Source: Nepenthes gracilis (taxonomy: Eukaryota > Streptophyta > Magnoliopsida > Caryophyllales > Nepenthaceae). From it: DNA of 64,000 nucleotides. Each line of letters opens with the position of its first letter. The stretch's first letter is position 1. The position numbers and the translations under genes are program-made. The DNA is taken from NCBI GenBank assembly GCA_033239525.1, contig BSYO01000014.1, forward strand, positions 14,740,021-14,804,020. The letters run 5' to 3'. Under the pieces are notes generated by a model that worked only from the letters and a program-made list of their open reading frames with translations, was not told the DNA's origin and made no database searches. Positions 11,728-23,090 of the stretch are shown here, one piece after another.

Positions 11728-14700
11728 ATGGGTTTGTGGGAAGCTTTTCTTAATTGGCTTCGAAGGTAATTCTACACGTTTCTCTCCCTTGTGCTAACGC
11801 TTTTTTTTGTTTTTTTTTGGAATTTTGGTTTCAAGCTATGATCTTTTGTTTTTGATGCAAATGCCATTTTTAGATTCGAATCGGCTTGTGGGGTGCGAGT
11901 TCCTCATCTTTTGTGTTGCGGCATTCTTTCTGGAGAACATTCTGTATTAAATTTTGATTTTCTTGACAACTTTAATAACCGTAGCATTTTCCTTGATGTG
12001 AATTTAATTTTAGAACATTTGTGATGATGTTTCTGCCTCATCTTCTCCAAAATTAACATGTCCGGCTGCGATGACTGTCACTTTCATTTTTTTTTTTTTT
12101 TATTTCAATTATGCTGTCAGTGGTTCTGCGGATGTATGTTGATGACATTCATTGGCATTTTTAAATGGGAGAGAGGGATGCGAGATTGAGAGAGAGAGAG
12201 AGAGAGAGCGAAGCACCAGAGAATCTAAAGTTCTGTGATACGTTGACAAAAGGTGAGGCAGATAATAAAGGTAAAATATCATATTTACAGCAAATCATGC
12301 TAAAATCCCGAAAGATATATTCTGTTTTGACATTAAAGTTTCTTGCTGATGTATAGTAGTTATCATATGACAAATATATGGTTGATGATGAACCATTAAC
12401 CGGATGAGGAACATATCAAATTGAGAACTGTCAAGGGAATGATCTTATCCAAAAGTCTGCGATTTAAGTTGAAGGCTGAATAATAGTTTGTTCTATAACT
12501 CAAATATATGCCTTATGTGGAAACATGGATGGACATGTGGCTAGTTTGGCCTTCATGGAAGACCAACCAAATGATGCTCAATTACAGGGACTCAATTCTT
12601 GGAATCTAGCTTAGTTTGTGGAACATTGTTATGGCAATGTGGGGATTCATGGTTTTGAGTTTATTGGTAATACGTTTCAGATATTGAAAAACTTTTAGTG
12701 TCTATTTGCATTAGTTAGGTTGAGTATAATCATGTGAGAATGTCATATAGATCTAAAGATAGAGTGAGAGTACTCCCATACTTCTCGGAGATCTATTCTG
12801 GCTATGCACATGAAAAGATGCTTTTGCGCTATAGCGTAACAATGCTCAACATTCTCAACGCTTAGTTGTATAACCTATTGCTTTTGGTTGTAAGATCGAG
12901 CCTCACTAACCAGTTTTATTCCTTTGGGACAATGGAGGAAGGACTCAAATGATCTACCTTTTGAGGAGTTTTCACTCATTGAAATTCCAGTGCAAGTGTA
13001 CGACAGATGTTTATCCCCATATCCTATTAAACAGGTCTAACTCTGGAGGGGTTTTCTCTCATCCAAATTCCGGCACAATAGTTGTTTATCCCCATCTTGT
13101 CCTCCCAGGCTGGTAGAGCAAGTTGTTGGGATGTCTGAGGTCTTTAGTAGGATTTTTAATAGATTTATTGCTTATTTTACAAAGAAGGTATGACTATATT
13201 GTTATGTTTTCCAATATCCAAACCATTGATTATTCTCTCACTCATCTCAAAATCAAAATTGGCATTCTTAATGACAATGGTGTATTTCATATACTGTGAT
13301 TGTGTTATGTAAATAATCAGATTGAATCGAGCTCAACATGTTCCGACTTAGCAGATTTATCACGAATTCAGATCAAGCAGGTCAAATAAATAAATAATTA
13401 AATCCCAAATATCAATTAAATAAATTCCAAACCGGATGTGACAAATTAAATATACATGTGATTGAAATTCAACCCGCACATGACTTCATTGGACAACTGT
13501 CCGAACAATAAAATTTAGACTTGCTTCAAACAGTTATAACAAAAAATAACCAAATAATAATAACAACTCATCATAAAAAAATAAATCCACAGTACGACCC
13601 AAAAGCCTAAATTTGGCGAATCCAAACTCTAAGACAACAAAACCATTCAGGTCTAAATAAACATAAACTCACCAGAAATGCGAAAGCTGCACCGAAACTC
13701 GATCTACTCCTACAATATGGCCAAGCTCGCTACTCTGAAGGGACAAAATAGAAAACGTGAACCAAATACTCAGTAAGTATTATATACAAGCAAACAGGTC
13801 TAATAAATTAGAAGAAGGGTTAATTATAAAATATCAAATCAGAAAATAGATATAAATCCAAGTCGCCAATATAAAAATCCAATTATCAAATCCAAACAAA
13901 ATCCAATATCCAAATCCAATAGTAATATCGTATTTAAATAAAATTTCAAATCAAAACAAATGTCTAATTTAAAAACAGTCCCCTCGAGACAAACATATAC
14001 ATATATATATATATATAAATATAATAGAAGTGATTCGGATCGATTTCAATATGCAGATGTCCAATGCAAAGTCCAATTCAAGTCCAAATCTAAAGTAGAA
14101 TCGTGATCCGGATAAGTAGTGATGATCCAATACAAAAGCCAAAGTCGTATTACAATAAATAGTCTAAAGGTTTAGATCAAAACATATATTTGAAATCAAT
14201 GTACGAGACATACCAAAATACATCTTTGGGTAAAACCGGTGAATCTCAAATCTAAGTCCAAATATCCAAATCTATGTAGAAATACAAAACATGCACCAAA
14301 TCTAAATTTTATTTATTTAAAGACTAATTTTAGGAAATAGTTACTTTTAACTCGGTAACCTTAGGTGAAATCAAATGCAGGTAATGCCAGCATGTTAGGC
14401 CACCTATATATTCTGTCTCCCATTGGTAAGATTGCTCACTATGTTTTGCCACTCGCAATTTTGGGTGCAATTTTTTAAATTATCAGATATATTAGGATGT
14501 CCGAATATATATAAATTTCAATAAATCATCCAAATAGGAAGGGTCATTACGTCCAAGACTTTCCTATCGTCGAAAAGGGATTTCCAACAACAAATATCTC
14601 ATCGTTGGGAGTTGGCCAGAATATCCAATAACAAATCTAAATGTAGTGACCATAACCCGGCATATGTATGTGAAAATGTACAGCCTAATATAAGTTTCAT

Positions 14701-15383
14701 GCTCATTTCCATATAGATATACTGATATAAAAATAGACAGTGTCCAATAATTATCAATTTTTTCAAAAAATTACAAAGTTCTCAAATATTAATAGAAACA
14801 AAACAAATATCTCAATCGACCTGTGAAAAGGCTATTCGTGCACAAAAAAATAAGCGGGCTAATTAAAAGTGCACTCACAAGCTTAAAACCTTCAAATTAG
14901 AATAAAAATATATCAGATGCGAAATCAAACAAATGATTGGGTTATAGGATACTTGTATTGACTTTATACCAAGCAAATCGGAAGAAAGGATATTATGAGG
15001 TACCTGAATGGCGCTCCTCTCTCTGCTGCCACACGTTACCTGCGGCATTGCCCTTTCCCTCTCTTGCGTGAACCCTGCTTGCCGAGCAGACTGCCGCCTC
15101 TACCTCCTCCTACGGCCGTTGCTTCTGCCTCCTCCAGCCATCGCCAAGCTTCCCAGCACACTTTCTCTCTCCTCGCCGATGCGCTCCTTCCGTCTCTGCT
15201 TCCTTCCTGCCGCACCCTCCTCCATGCCACTCCTTTGCCATGCCACCCACCAATGCACCGTCTCCTTCTCTCCTCCTTCCTCCTCGTGCGAAACCCTACT
15301 CCTCCTTTTTTCCTCTCTCTCCTTTCTTTTCCCTTGCTCTCCTTCTGCTGCTGCGCACTGGACCCCCTTCCCCTTTTAATTTC

Positions 15384-15425
<42 letters not shown>

Positions 15426-18400
15426 TGTATATATATATATATATATCCAACCAGCGCTCGGCGCCTCTTGGGGCCTCTCGGGCATGCTTTGGTCCCCACA
15501 TCACAAATTCTAATTTTTCTTTCAAAATTCTACAATCTTTAATTAATTTTTGTCACGCTTAAATTACTCAAAATTATAATTAATATTAAAATAATCCAAA
15601 TGGGAATTTAGGATATTACAAGATTAAGGACAGATGAAGTTGTTTCTCATCTGTTGATCAAAATCAGGACGTTCCACATCATCAGATTAAAGACAGATGA
15701 GGTTGTTCCACATCTGTTACAGTTCAGCAGCAACAGGTTCTGGTATCAGCAATAGTTAGCTAAGAAAATGGGCGCCAAACTCTGTCAATATCAACAAGTA
15801 GTTACAATAGTTTAGCCATTAATCGTGTGTATATGTATCATGTAGTAAGAAGGAAGCTAGACTGATTGATCAATTGTAATGCATTCTCTGTCTACTTCTA
15901 AGGAAACTGATCAGTGCTTCTTATTCTCATTTCTATTCTGCCTTTCTTGATTCTAAATGCTTCAGTCTTTCCATCGTTCTCATTCTTAATCCCCATTTCA
16001 TTAGTAATAATAGAGTAATTCAACTGTTTCATCACAGATTGCTAAAACTACTCGTCACAACCGAACCAATTGAGCAGAAATAGACTGAATAGCAAAGGCC
16101 ATTCCATCCCCTTCCATTCCTCTGTTGACCTCTTCTACCCAACTAACATTAACTCTGCTTTTGTCTCTCGTAAGCTTTGGGTAGTGTACAAGTTGTCTGG
16201 AACTTATAGACTGGCAAGCGAGAAGTCCTATGTCACATTTGGGTTTGTCCACAAAAGAAAAACAAATGCATCAAGGAAATTCGTGATGCAAAAAATCATC
16301 TTTTGAAAAGTCGATACACCACCACCCACTGTAACTACCCATGGTTTGGGATCAAGATACTGTCTAAAAAGGATTATTAATATGGAACAAGATTATGTTG
16401 GAACATTATGTGTCTTTCGTTTGCCCTTTCTCATCCACCTTCCTAATGCTTTCTTTTTTTGTTACGACTTAGAGATGTCATGTATGTGTGCATGATTGTG
16501 CAGCCGAATTTGAGACAAGTATCAGAGCTGATTCTCACGTATGATAAACTTGGCCAATGTATTTGAAGAGATTGAATGAAATTAAAGTAGAAGAAAAAAA
16601 GAGGACATTTTCACTGTTTATTTGATATGAAAAGTGAGATTAACCACTTGACAGAATATCCAATTGTTGACATATTTATTACCCATGATCTCCTCAGAAA
16701 ACCCCCATTTTCAATTCACTAATCCATCAGTCTGGCTATGGCAGTTGATTTGATTCTGTCTCATACCTCATGTTAAATGTCATAAAATTAGCATTGGAAA
16801 TCAGAGGTAATTGTTAGACCTGTCTTTGTGGAAAATATGTTTGAGTTTGATATCTTGCAAATTGTGATTGGGTTTTTAGTTGGACTGAAAGTTTAATCTG
16901 TATTTCCACCAGTTGGATGAATCCAGTGAACAACATGCTTCTATTTTCTAAACATTCGTTATGGCTGATCCAGCCACTAGACAGATGTAGTTTTATTTCA
17001 CATTAACTTTACTAGAAGGTCAAAATGGAGCTTCAGTAAGCAGTTCCTAGTGTGCATATTTTACCATGCTAGCCCCACCATAATGCAGAGATAATGTTGC
17101 TTACATTTGACCCTTTCTAGTCTCCATAGTATGAAATCCTTGTGTATTGGACCATTTTTTTCTCCCACATTAAATGTATGCAGTCCCATGCATAGAGGCA
17201 AACACACTTTAGGACTGTGATTACAGTGGACTGACCAAATTCTTGTTGCTTGTGTACAATTGCTTCTATTCTTTGGTGGTTTATTTGATGATGGCCTCTA
17301 CCATCACAGACCCATTTTTAGGAATCCCGGAAATAAAAAATTATTTTACCGGTTAGTATGACTGGAAACCATTAATGTAAAAAAAATTTGGGGATGAACC
17401 TGCTTCAGTGATGATGCCATGAGAATTTTTAGCTGCCTAGTTGCTATACTATTTGCTATTCACTGTGGGTGTTTACCTGCATTGAATTTGCGATTGTGTT
17501 AGGCTGTATTCCTTATCGAACAAGTTATGATCTCACAATTTATCTTTATTATTGTAGCCTGTTTTTCAAGCAGGAAATGGAACTTTCTTTGATAGGACTC
17601 CAGAATGCTGGAAAAACTTCACTAGTAAATGTGGTGGCAACTGGTGGATATAGTGAAGATATGATCCCCACAGTAAGTTTTTTCCTTATTGGAGGCTAAG
17701 ACTCCTACTTCCATTTTTATTTTGTTGAAGGACTATTTCTTTCTGGTCATGATTCTTGAAAAGTTTTCCCTACATTTAGAAGTTTTGGGCCAATTGACGG
17801 TGATTCTTGGCTCTTTTTGGTCTTCAGGTTGGGTTCAATATGAAGAAGGTAACTAAGGGGAATGTTACAATAAAGTTGTGGGATCTTGGAGGCCAACCAA
17901 GGTTCCGCAGTATGTGGGAGAGATACTGTCGTGCAGTTTCTGCTATTGTGTATGGAACCATTCCTCAATCTGATCTTCTCTTAAGACAACAATTTATACA
18001 TTTAACTTTTAAGCCATTTCTGAATATGAATTACCAAATTATGCTAATTTTTTAAATCTGTGTTACTTGGGCATTGTTTCAAATTCCAGACACATGCCCA
18101 TGCTTGGCATGGTCACATTCAAGGATTTGCATGTTTTTCTGAAATAAATGAAGGATCATACACAAATACCCAAGTCCGTTTAAGTGTCGCTAACTAGGGA
18201 TGGCGAAAAACCCAAATGCAATACAACCCAACATGAATTTACCGGGTTTTTCCTTCTTTGACTAGGTTTGGGTGAAACCCAAAATTCGTAATTGGGTTTG
18301 GATACAGTACCTGTAATGTACATGTCTAACGTGGGCATATGTTTGGGTAATGTGTACACTCCTGAGTAACAATATCTTTGATGGACCAGTGGACCTTTAT

Positions 18401-19784
18401 TAATCTTGTATCTAGGTGAGAAGGACAAACATTCTATCTTATTTTAGATCTTGTGTGCTTGATAATGTTTGAATTGCTATTGACTAAAAGGGTTGCTGTG
18501 TGTATTTCAAACAAATAGATTTGTAGGCCAAACGTACATTTTTCGATGTGCACCACTTTCTGTGGACATCCGCCTCCGGCATTTCTCCTCCCCTGTGGCC
18601 AAATTTGGAGTCACCTTAAACTGCAATTGCATGGATAAAGCTTGTTCAATTTGCTGATTTGGGGAGTGAGATCACTGTGTTTTCTTACTGTAGTCTTTCA
18701 TACTTTCACTCTTGAAACAATAGAAAAAAGGCTTCTAATGACATTTATCATTGGTGTGTTACTGGCAATATGTTGAAACAATGGTAAATGATGCATGTTG
18801 AAATGAGTCACACTGAATATTGCATTGTATGGCCGTCAGACTTGTGAAATCAGCTATTTAGCAATTAGTGGCATCTTTGACCTATATAATAGATGGCCTG
18901 ATTTTAGCCGTTATCCTGATATTTCCAAAATCGTGGCCTTGTTCTTTCAGAAACTCAAGGTTGGCTATAATCTATATCCTCTTAATGGCTATGCTTGCAG
19001 CTGAGTTTGATACTTTGATGTTAGCTTGCTAATGCTTCCGCCAACGTGATATCTTTTGCAGTTGGGTACCATGATAACATAAGCATCTCATTAATACTTT
19101 GATGTTAGCTTGCTAATGCTTCAACCAACGTGATATCTGATGCAGTTATGTAGTTGATGCTGCCGACCTTGATAACATAAGCATCTCACGAAGCGAACTT
19201 CACGATCTTCTCAGCAAACCATCATTGAGTGGCATCCCTTTACTGGTGCTTGGAAACAAGATTGACAAGCCTGGAGCTCTACCGAAACAGGCTCTGATGG
19301 ATCAAATGTATGTCCCAGCCTTCCCACTTATCCAACTATAGCTTCCTTGTGGTTGCACCCCTTCGTCATATTCTACAACAATTATAGTAACAAAGCCTTA
19401 AGTCCACTAGGTGGATTGGCTATATGAATCCAGCCTTTTCATTTCACTCAATTTAATGCGATGCTCTTCAAGAATATAAGCAATTTTAACCAACATAGAT
19501 GCAGATCTTTATTTAATTGACCTTCATTAATTTTGTGTCATGTCATTCTTAAACTCCATTTTCTTGAGTGATCTCTGTAAGGTAATGAAATTCATTGCTT
19601 TTAGGAATTTTCGGATTCTCTCATCAGTTTTTTGCTTTTGACAATCATGCAATTTTTGTCATTCAGGGATCTCAAGTTGATCACAGACAGGGAAGTATGC
19701 TGCTTTATGATCTCGTGCAAGAATTCAACCAACATAGATGCGGTCATAGACTGGCTTGTGAAGCATTCCAAATCGAAGAGCTGA
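11728..19784 (+). CDS. ARL8: ARL8 small GTPase (ADP-ribosylation factor-like 8), five exons
   Basis: Coding exons 11728-11765, 17558-17672, 17828-17949, 19146-19307 and 19667-19784 all have GT..AG introns and join in frame to 184 residues, the usual plant ARL8 length. The start [13 protein letters not shown] is the family's N-terminal amphipathic helix. GTPase motifs are complete: G1 GLQNAGKTS (exon 2), switch I IPTVGFN across the exon 2/3 junction, G3 DLGGQ (exon 3), G4 NKID (exon 4) and G5 SCKN (exon 5). The end is HSKSKS. ARL8 proteins are Arf-family GTPases acting on late endosome/lysosome or vacuole membranes; in Arabidopsis ARL8 is a host factor for tobamovirus replication with TOM1. 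The start choice is firm because the exon 1 peptide matches the family. Oddities are a ~5.8 kb intron 1 loaded with transposon DNA and a duplicated acceptor region before exon 4. All key residues are intact, so it looks functional. Confidence 0.95.
12185..12208 (+). repeat. (GA)n microsatellite in ARL8 intron 1
   Basis: A short GA dinucleotide run. It makes the overlapping open frames on both strands serine- or arginine/glutamate-rich by chance. Confidence 0.8.
13300..15620 (-). mobile_element. LTR-like insertion in ARL8 intron 1 (boundaries approximate)
   Basis: Read on the - strand it starts at 15620 with TGTAATATCC, and its first ~170 bases match the LTR-like element at 2492-3055. The body is non-coding, with stop-rich frames. 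The pentamer AGATT lies just outside at 15621-15625 and also at 13319-13323, a possible TSD, but the left end lacks a clear LTR terminus. The C-rich part at 15000-15380 gives overlapping open frames in three registers, rich in Leu, Ser and Pro with no domain, so I do not call a gene there. Confidence 0.5.
15387..15446 (+). repeat. (CA)n-(TA)n compound microsatellite
   Basis: A CA run of about 17 units (15389-15422), then GTGTG and a TA run to about 15446. Such loci are often length-polymorphic. It lies inside the intron 1 insertion. Confidence 0.9.
15622..15992 (+). repeat. Probable copia-type LTR remnant in ARL8 intron 1
   Basis: The block has the feel of a Ty1/copia LTR: a duplicated AGATTAA-x-GACAGATGA-x-GTTGTT motif (15622-15650 and 15685-15713), CATCTGTTACAGTT, and a pyrimidine-rich tail with TTCTCATTTCTATTCTG ending near CCCCATTTCA. 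No coding region or second LTR is attached. Family assignment rests on general resemblance. Confidence 0.4.
19012..19189 (+). repeat. ARL8: Tandem duplication of the ARL8 intron 3 acceptor and exon 4 start
   Basis: Copy 1 (about 19012-19090) and copy 2 (about 19095-19189) both contain TACTTTGATGTTAGCTTGCT, CCAACGTGATATCT and GATAACATAAGCATCTCA. Copy 2 includes the real acceptor (AG at 19144-19145) and the first 44 bases of exon 4. Copy 1 keeps an acceptor-like TTTTGCAG at about 19064-19071 and a shortened, diverged exon start. Use of the upstream AG would bring in a broken reading frame. Confidence 0.85.
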
Positions 19785-20160
19785 AGAGGCAGCCCTGCCC
19801 ATTACTTGTATTCTAGGTCAGTGTGTATTTAAAGTTCCCTGTGAACCTTCTGGCCATGGGGCCGTGAATTGTGCTCATCTCATATTGTTTGCGATTTGTG
19901 TTCATATCTTCTTGAAAGAGCAATGAATTACGATACATTCGAGTTTGTTGCTTTTGTCTGAGAGAATGGCTGGTTTTTTGATTATCTTCATCTGCGTCTT
20001 TGTCTTTGTCTCTCTCACGCATGTGATCTCTGTGCACTTAGGCATGTGTTTGTAGGAATTTTATTTTGTCATGGCTCTAACTCCTAAGAAGAACAACTTA
20101 AATAAGGTGCATTTTGTCCTTTGAGCACGGATAAAAATGTCAGTATTAATATCAGTCGTA
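19785..20160 (+). other. ARL8 3' UTR and downstream region
   Basis: Non-coding, T-rich sequence after the ARL8 stop at 19782-19784. It presumably holds the 3' UTR, but no single polyadenylation signal stands out. Confidence 0.5.
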
Positions 20161-20189
20161 CCCATATTTAACTGTCATGTCCTTAAGTG

Positions 20190-20690
20190 AGGGTAGATCC
20201 ACTCACCAGTTCCGGTCCTCATCTTTCAAGCATCTGTAGTAAAAAACTTCTGTGTTCCTCTGTTCATGGGTGCACCAATCTGCCTTTGATTTCTGGTACC
20301 AAAAATGTTTTCTCCGTGTCCAGAAAATCAGAGTCGATTAGGAAGGTCACCCTCATATTGTCTTTTAGCCGAGCAGAGTCCACTAGTGCTGTCCAGAGTT
20401 TTCTGAATGCCTTGGCTTCACCCTGAGAAGCCTCATGCCTCGCTTATAGCCATGCCAAGAACCCTAGTTTATTGACAGTCTTTTTGCTCTCCTGTCACTA
20501 GTCCAAGGTTCTAGGATCACTATGATTGCCGGTTTCATCGTCAAAACAACTTCCTGAAATTCACTTCGAAATCCTCTCTGGGCTTCTCTCCGACAGTTCT
20601 GGGACATACGGCTTTCATTAAAAGTATCTACGGACAGTATGAGGGTCTCTCACTAGATGTGTTTGTGGTTCGGTTACATGAATTGTGAAC
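20190..20690 (-). mobile_element. Decayed LINE (non-LTR retrotransposon) fragment
   Basis: On the - strand, the part between about 20690 and 20450 translates, across shifts and stops, to a stretch resembling the start of plant LINE endonuclease domains: an Asn-Phe...Leu motif followed by KPAIIVILEPWTSDRRAKR, matching the usual 'P-x-I-x-x-L-E-P-R-I-S-G-x-x-A' block. Further left there is open sequence without clear similarity. No poly-A tail or RT domain was seen, so only a 5' piece remains. Confidence 0.4.
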
Positions 20691-20793
20691 TTTTTTTACC
20701 TGCCAAAAATTAAATTCGTAATTGAACAAATTTGACTAGTTAGCTAGTCAAATAATTAACCAATTGACAAGGTCGAATATATTGGTTAACTGA

Positions 20794-21559
20794 TGATATG
20801 TCTTGAGGATTCGGATTGTTTTATGAATTAGAGAGTTAATTCACCGTGCCTGGATGCTTGAGCAGAAACAGATCCGGTCTTCGTAATTTGAAATTTGGAT
20901 TCTACGCATAATAACAAAATAAATAAGATGCAAGAGATATACGAAACTCGCTCGTTAATATATCATTCGATGTTTAAGTTAGAAATTTTTTCACGCATTA
21001 CTCGAATGTAGAATGAATGGGATGAGTGTTTGATTCAAAGTATAATGCTCCGTTTGGTGCACTCGATTGGTAAAGTGGTTTTGAATAAGTAATCGACTGA
21101 TGGAGTGGCTTTGGTAGTTATGCACTTGGTTATTAGAGTATCTGACTTTGTTTTGTTTTTGTTCTTTATTCTTGTCATTGTCCCCCTTTCTCTTTGGGAG
21201 AGACGGTGTATTTATAATTGCAGGTGTCGCTTGGCTGGTGAGCCTCTGGAATTAATGTGTTGTCATGGTGCCTCTTTGGTGGTGATGGGTGTTACTTGTT
21301 TGTGTAATGGTTGCTTTCATTCAATGGAAGGACCGCCAGACTTTTCGTCAATAGATTGGCACATCCATCATCTGAAATAATTTATTAAGTAAACTATTAT
21401 GATCCTTTAATGCCTAACGATCCGAGTTGTGTTCCCTGGTTTAACCGTTGCGGCGTTTGTATCATGAGCTCAAAGGTGTCTTCCATTGGGCTATCATCTG
21501 AGTCTCTTACCTGTCCGTGCATTAGATTCAGGGCAGTTTGATTGTGGCTATATCCATCA
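20794..21559 (+). mobile_element. Probable solo LTR, gypsy type
   Basis: Starts TGATATGTCTTGAGG and ends GGCTATATCCATCA. Flanks ACTGA (20789-20793) and ACTGG (21560-21564) agree at four of five bases, a likely decayed TSD. Internal motifs (GGATTCTAC...AAATAAGATG, then a TCGATGTTTAAGT-type block) parallel the LTR at 53056-53808. The 91-codon open frame at 21105-21380 is within it and has no recognised domain. Confidence 0.45.
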
Positions 21560-21844
21560 ACTGGTTTTAACATTGTAAAATTTTGATTGGATTTATATAA
21601 AAATTAAACCTGTAGAATCCATAATTTTAAAACACATATATAAAATATTTGATGCGTAAAAATATTTAAACAATAATTTAACAATTAAATGCCAACAACA
21701 TAAATTTTATACAAACGTGAACACAAATATATATTTTTTATTTTAGATTACCCATGAATTTTTATTTATTCAATTAATCTTTAATATTAATAAGACATTA
21801 AATTATAGTATTCTTTAATAGGCAAATAATTTAGTATATAATAG

Positions 21845-22512
21845 TGTTGCGTCCGAGAATCTGATTGTTGCACGAATAACGAATCCTGTCTGTCTGCCAA
21901 TTGAAGTCTTCAATCTTCGTAAACCTTTAATCAAATTTGGTGCAATCACAAAACACAGTAAAAGGATTGGCAGGACTAATTTTTCGATATATCTTCTGAC
22001 GTTTAAATCAATTTTTATCTTTAATATGGAGAAAAAGATAGGATATTATAAAATAAAATTTATCCAAGGAGTTGCGCTCTTGGCGTCTTAATTAAAGAGA
22101 GAAAATTTACGCTCTGGGCATCTTAATCACTTTGTAGGACAAGATATTTGTTTAAGTCTTGTTCCAATTAAGTCAAATTGTTCTTCTCGAATGAAGAGAC
22201 TCTATATTTATAGACGATGGACGGTTATCTGTTAGGATGGTTAACCGTCATTTTTATCCATGGTAGTTGTAACTAACAACCACTGTCGTTGGATAAATAA
22301 CCATCATTGGTCGTTAAGCACACCTCGGCCATAAATCACTGAAATGGATCGTGTAAGTGTTGTGGGCCATGCGGACATGATGGGCTGCTTGGTCATATTG
22401 TGTTGCTTGGATTTAATGGGCTGTGCAGGTTTCAAGGATTGTTGACTTTGATTTCTCGGTCTACAACTGTATTGGGCCTCCTTAATTGGGCCCTTGGGTT
22501 TTATACATATCA
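21845..22512 (-). repeat. 3' LTR of the gypsy element
   Basis: 668 bp, TGTTGCGTCC...ATACATATCA on the + strand, colinear with 30774-31434. A TATAAATA-type box on the - strand at about 22203-22212 has its counterpart in the other LTR. Confidence 0.9.
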
Positions 22513-22528
22513 TTAGCCCCCATGTGAG
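22513..22528 (-). other. Polypurine tract
   Basis: On the - strand the bases just before the 3' LTR read ACATGGGGGCTAA, a normal plus-strand primer site in position and composition. Confidence 0.7.
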
Positions 22529-22781
22529 AAGATTTGAAATTTCTGGTATGAAGTTTAAAATTACTTTATGTCCGAGTCGGAATTTTTCCATTGAATGAGA
22601 ATAGTTGCCCAACGGTCTATATTCTTGCCGTCAGTGATCGTATTAAATGCACATCGTTTCGACTTATTAAAAACGCACATACCATCATTACTGACATCGA
22701 ACGATTTGACATTTGGCTGAGCAAATGAGTGGTCGACATGTAGTAACGTTATGATTAGGCACATCTTTTGAATTTTGAATG

Positions 22782-22820
22782 AAAACGATGTCGTTTTGGA
22801 GCTCTCCTTTTGCCTATAAA
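22782..22820 (+). promoter_or_regulatory. Palindrome and TATA box before the antisense gene
   Basis: AAAACGATGTCGTTTT at 22782-22797 is an inverted repeat (7-bp arms, 2-bp centre). It is followed by TATAAA at 22815-22820, about 96 bp before the ATG at 22916. A related AAAACGACATCGT motif lies upstream of the homologous gene near 58734-58750. Position and reuse suggest a promoter for the antisense gene; no transcript evidence is available. Confidence 0.5.
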
Positions 22821-22915
22821 TTAGCCTTTGAAAGTCAGAAGAATTCTTTACCCTCTTCGTTTCCATCTTTTCACTTAGACTCCATTTCCTTCTGTTTTCT
22901 ATTTGTAAATCTCTC

Positions 22916-23090
22916 ATGGCGCCAGGAGTTGCAGAGATTCAGTCGATCATTACACTCGAAGATGTGGAATACTTTAGGGCTCGGTACAAGATTCCACGTT
23001 CCTTGGCATATCTCTTGTTTGGAATTAATGGACGAGCTTTTTCTCCTCCACCAGGGTATATCACAGTTTATGAGACCTTGATCACTTCCT
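22916..23090 (+). pseudogene. Antisense gene of the gypsy element, N-terminal part (Transposase_28-like)
   Basis: Opens with ATG and an acidic stretch leading to YFRARYKIPRSL, then PPPGYITVYETL. This 'K-I-P-x-S ... P-P-x-G-x-x-x-x-Y-E' pattern is the start of the Pfam 'putative gypsy type transposon' (Transposase_28) domain found in extra genes of plant Ty3/gypsy elements. Function of the family is unknown. The homology ends at about 23070-23090; the next part of the domain lies on the opposite strand, see 23090-23905. The frame stops at 23171-23173. Confidence 0.65.

Noticed and set aside
14995..15542. Overlapping open frames of 100-172 codons rich in Leu, Ser and Pro
   Set aside because: Three overlapping registers plus the reverse strand are open at once over a C/T-rich block and a CA repeat, there is no domain, and the block lies inside an LTR-like insertion in ARL8 intron 1.
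16070..16306. 78-codon frame in ARL8 intron 1
   Set aside because: No domain and no splice context; it starts just past an LTR remnant and the opposite strand is open as well.
17469..17557. Possible earlier start of ARL8 within the frame at 17469
   Set aside because: The frame continues upstream of the exon 2 acceptor, but the peptide there is not ARL8. Joining exon 1 (11728-11765) gives the exact family N-terminus instead.
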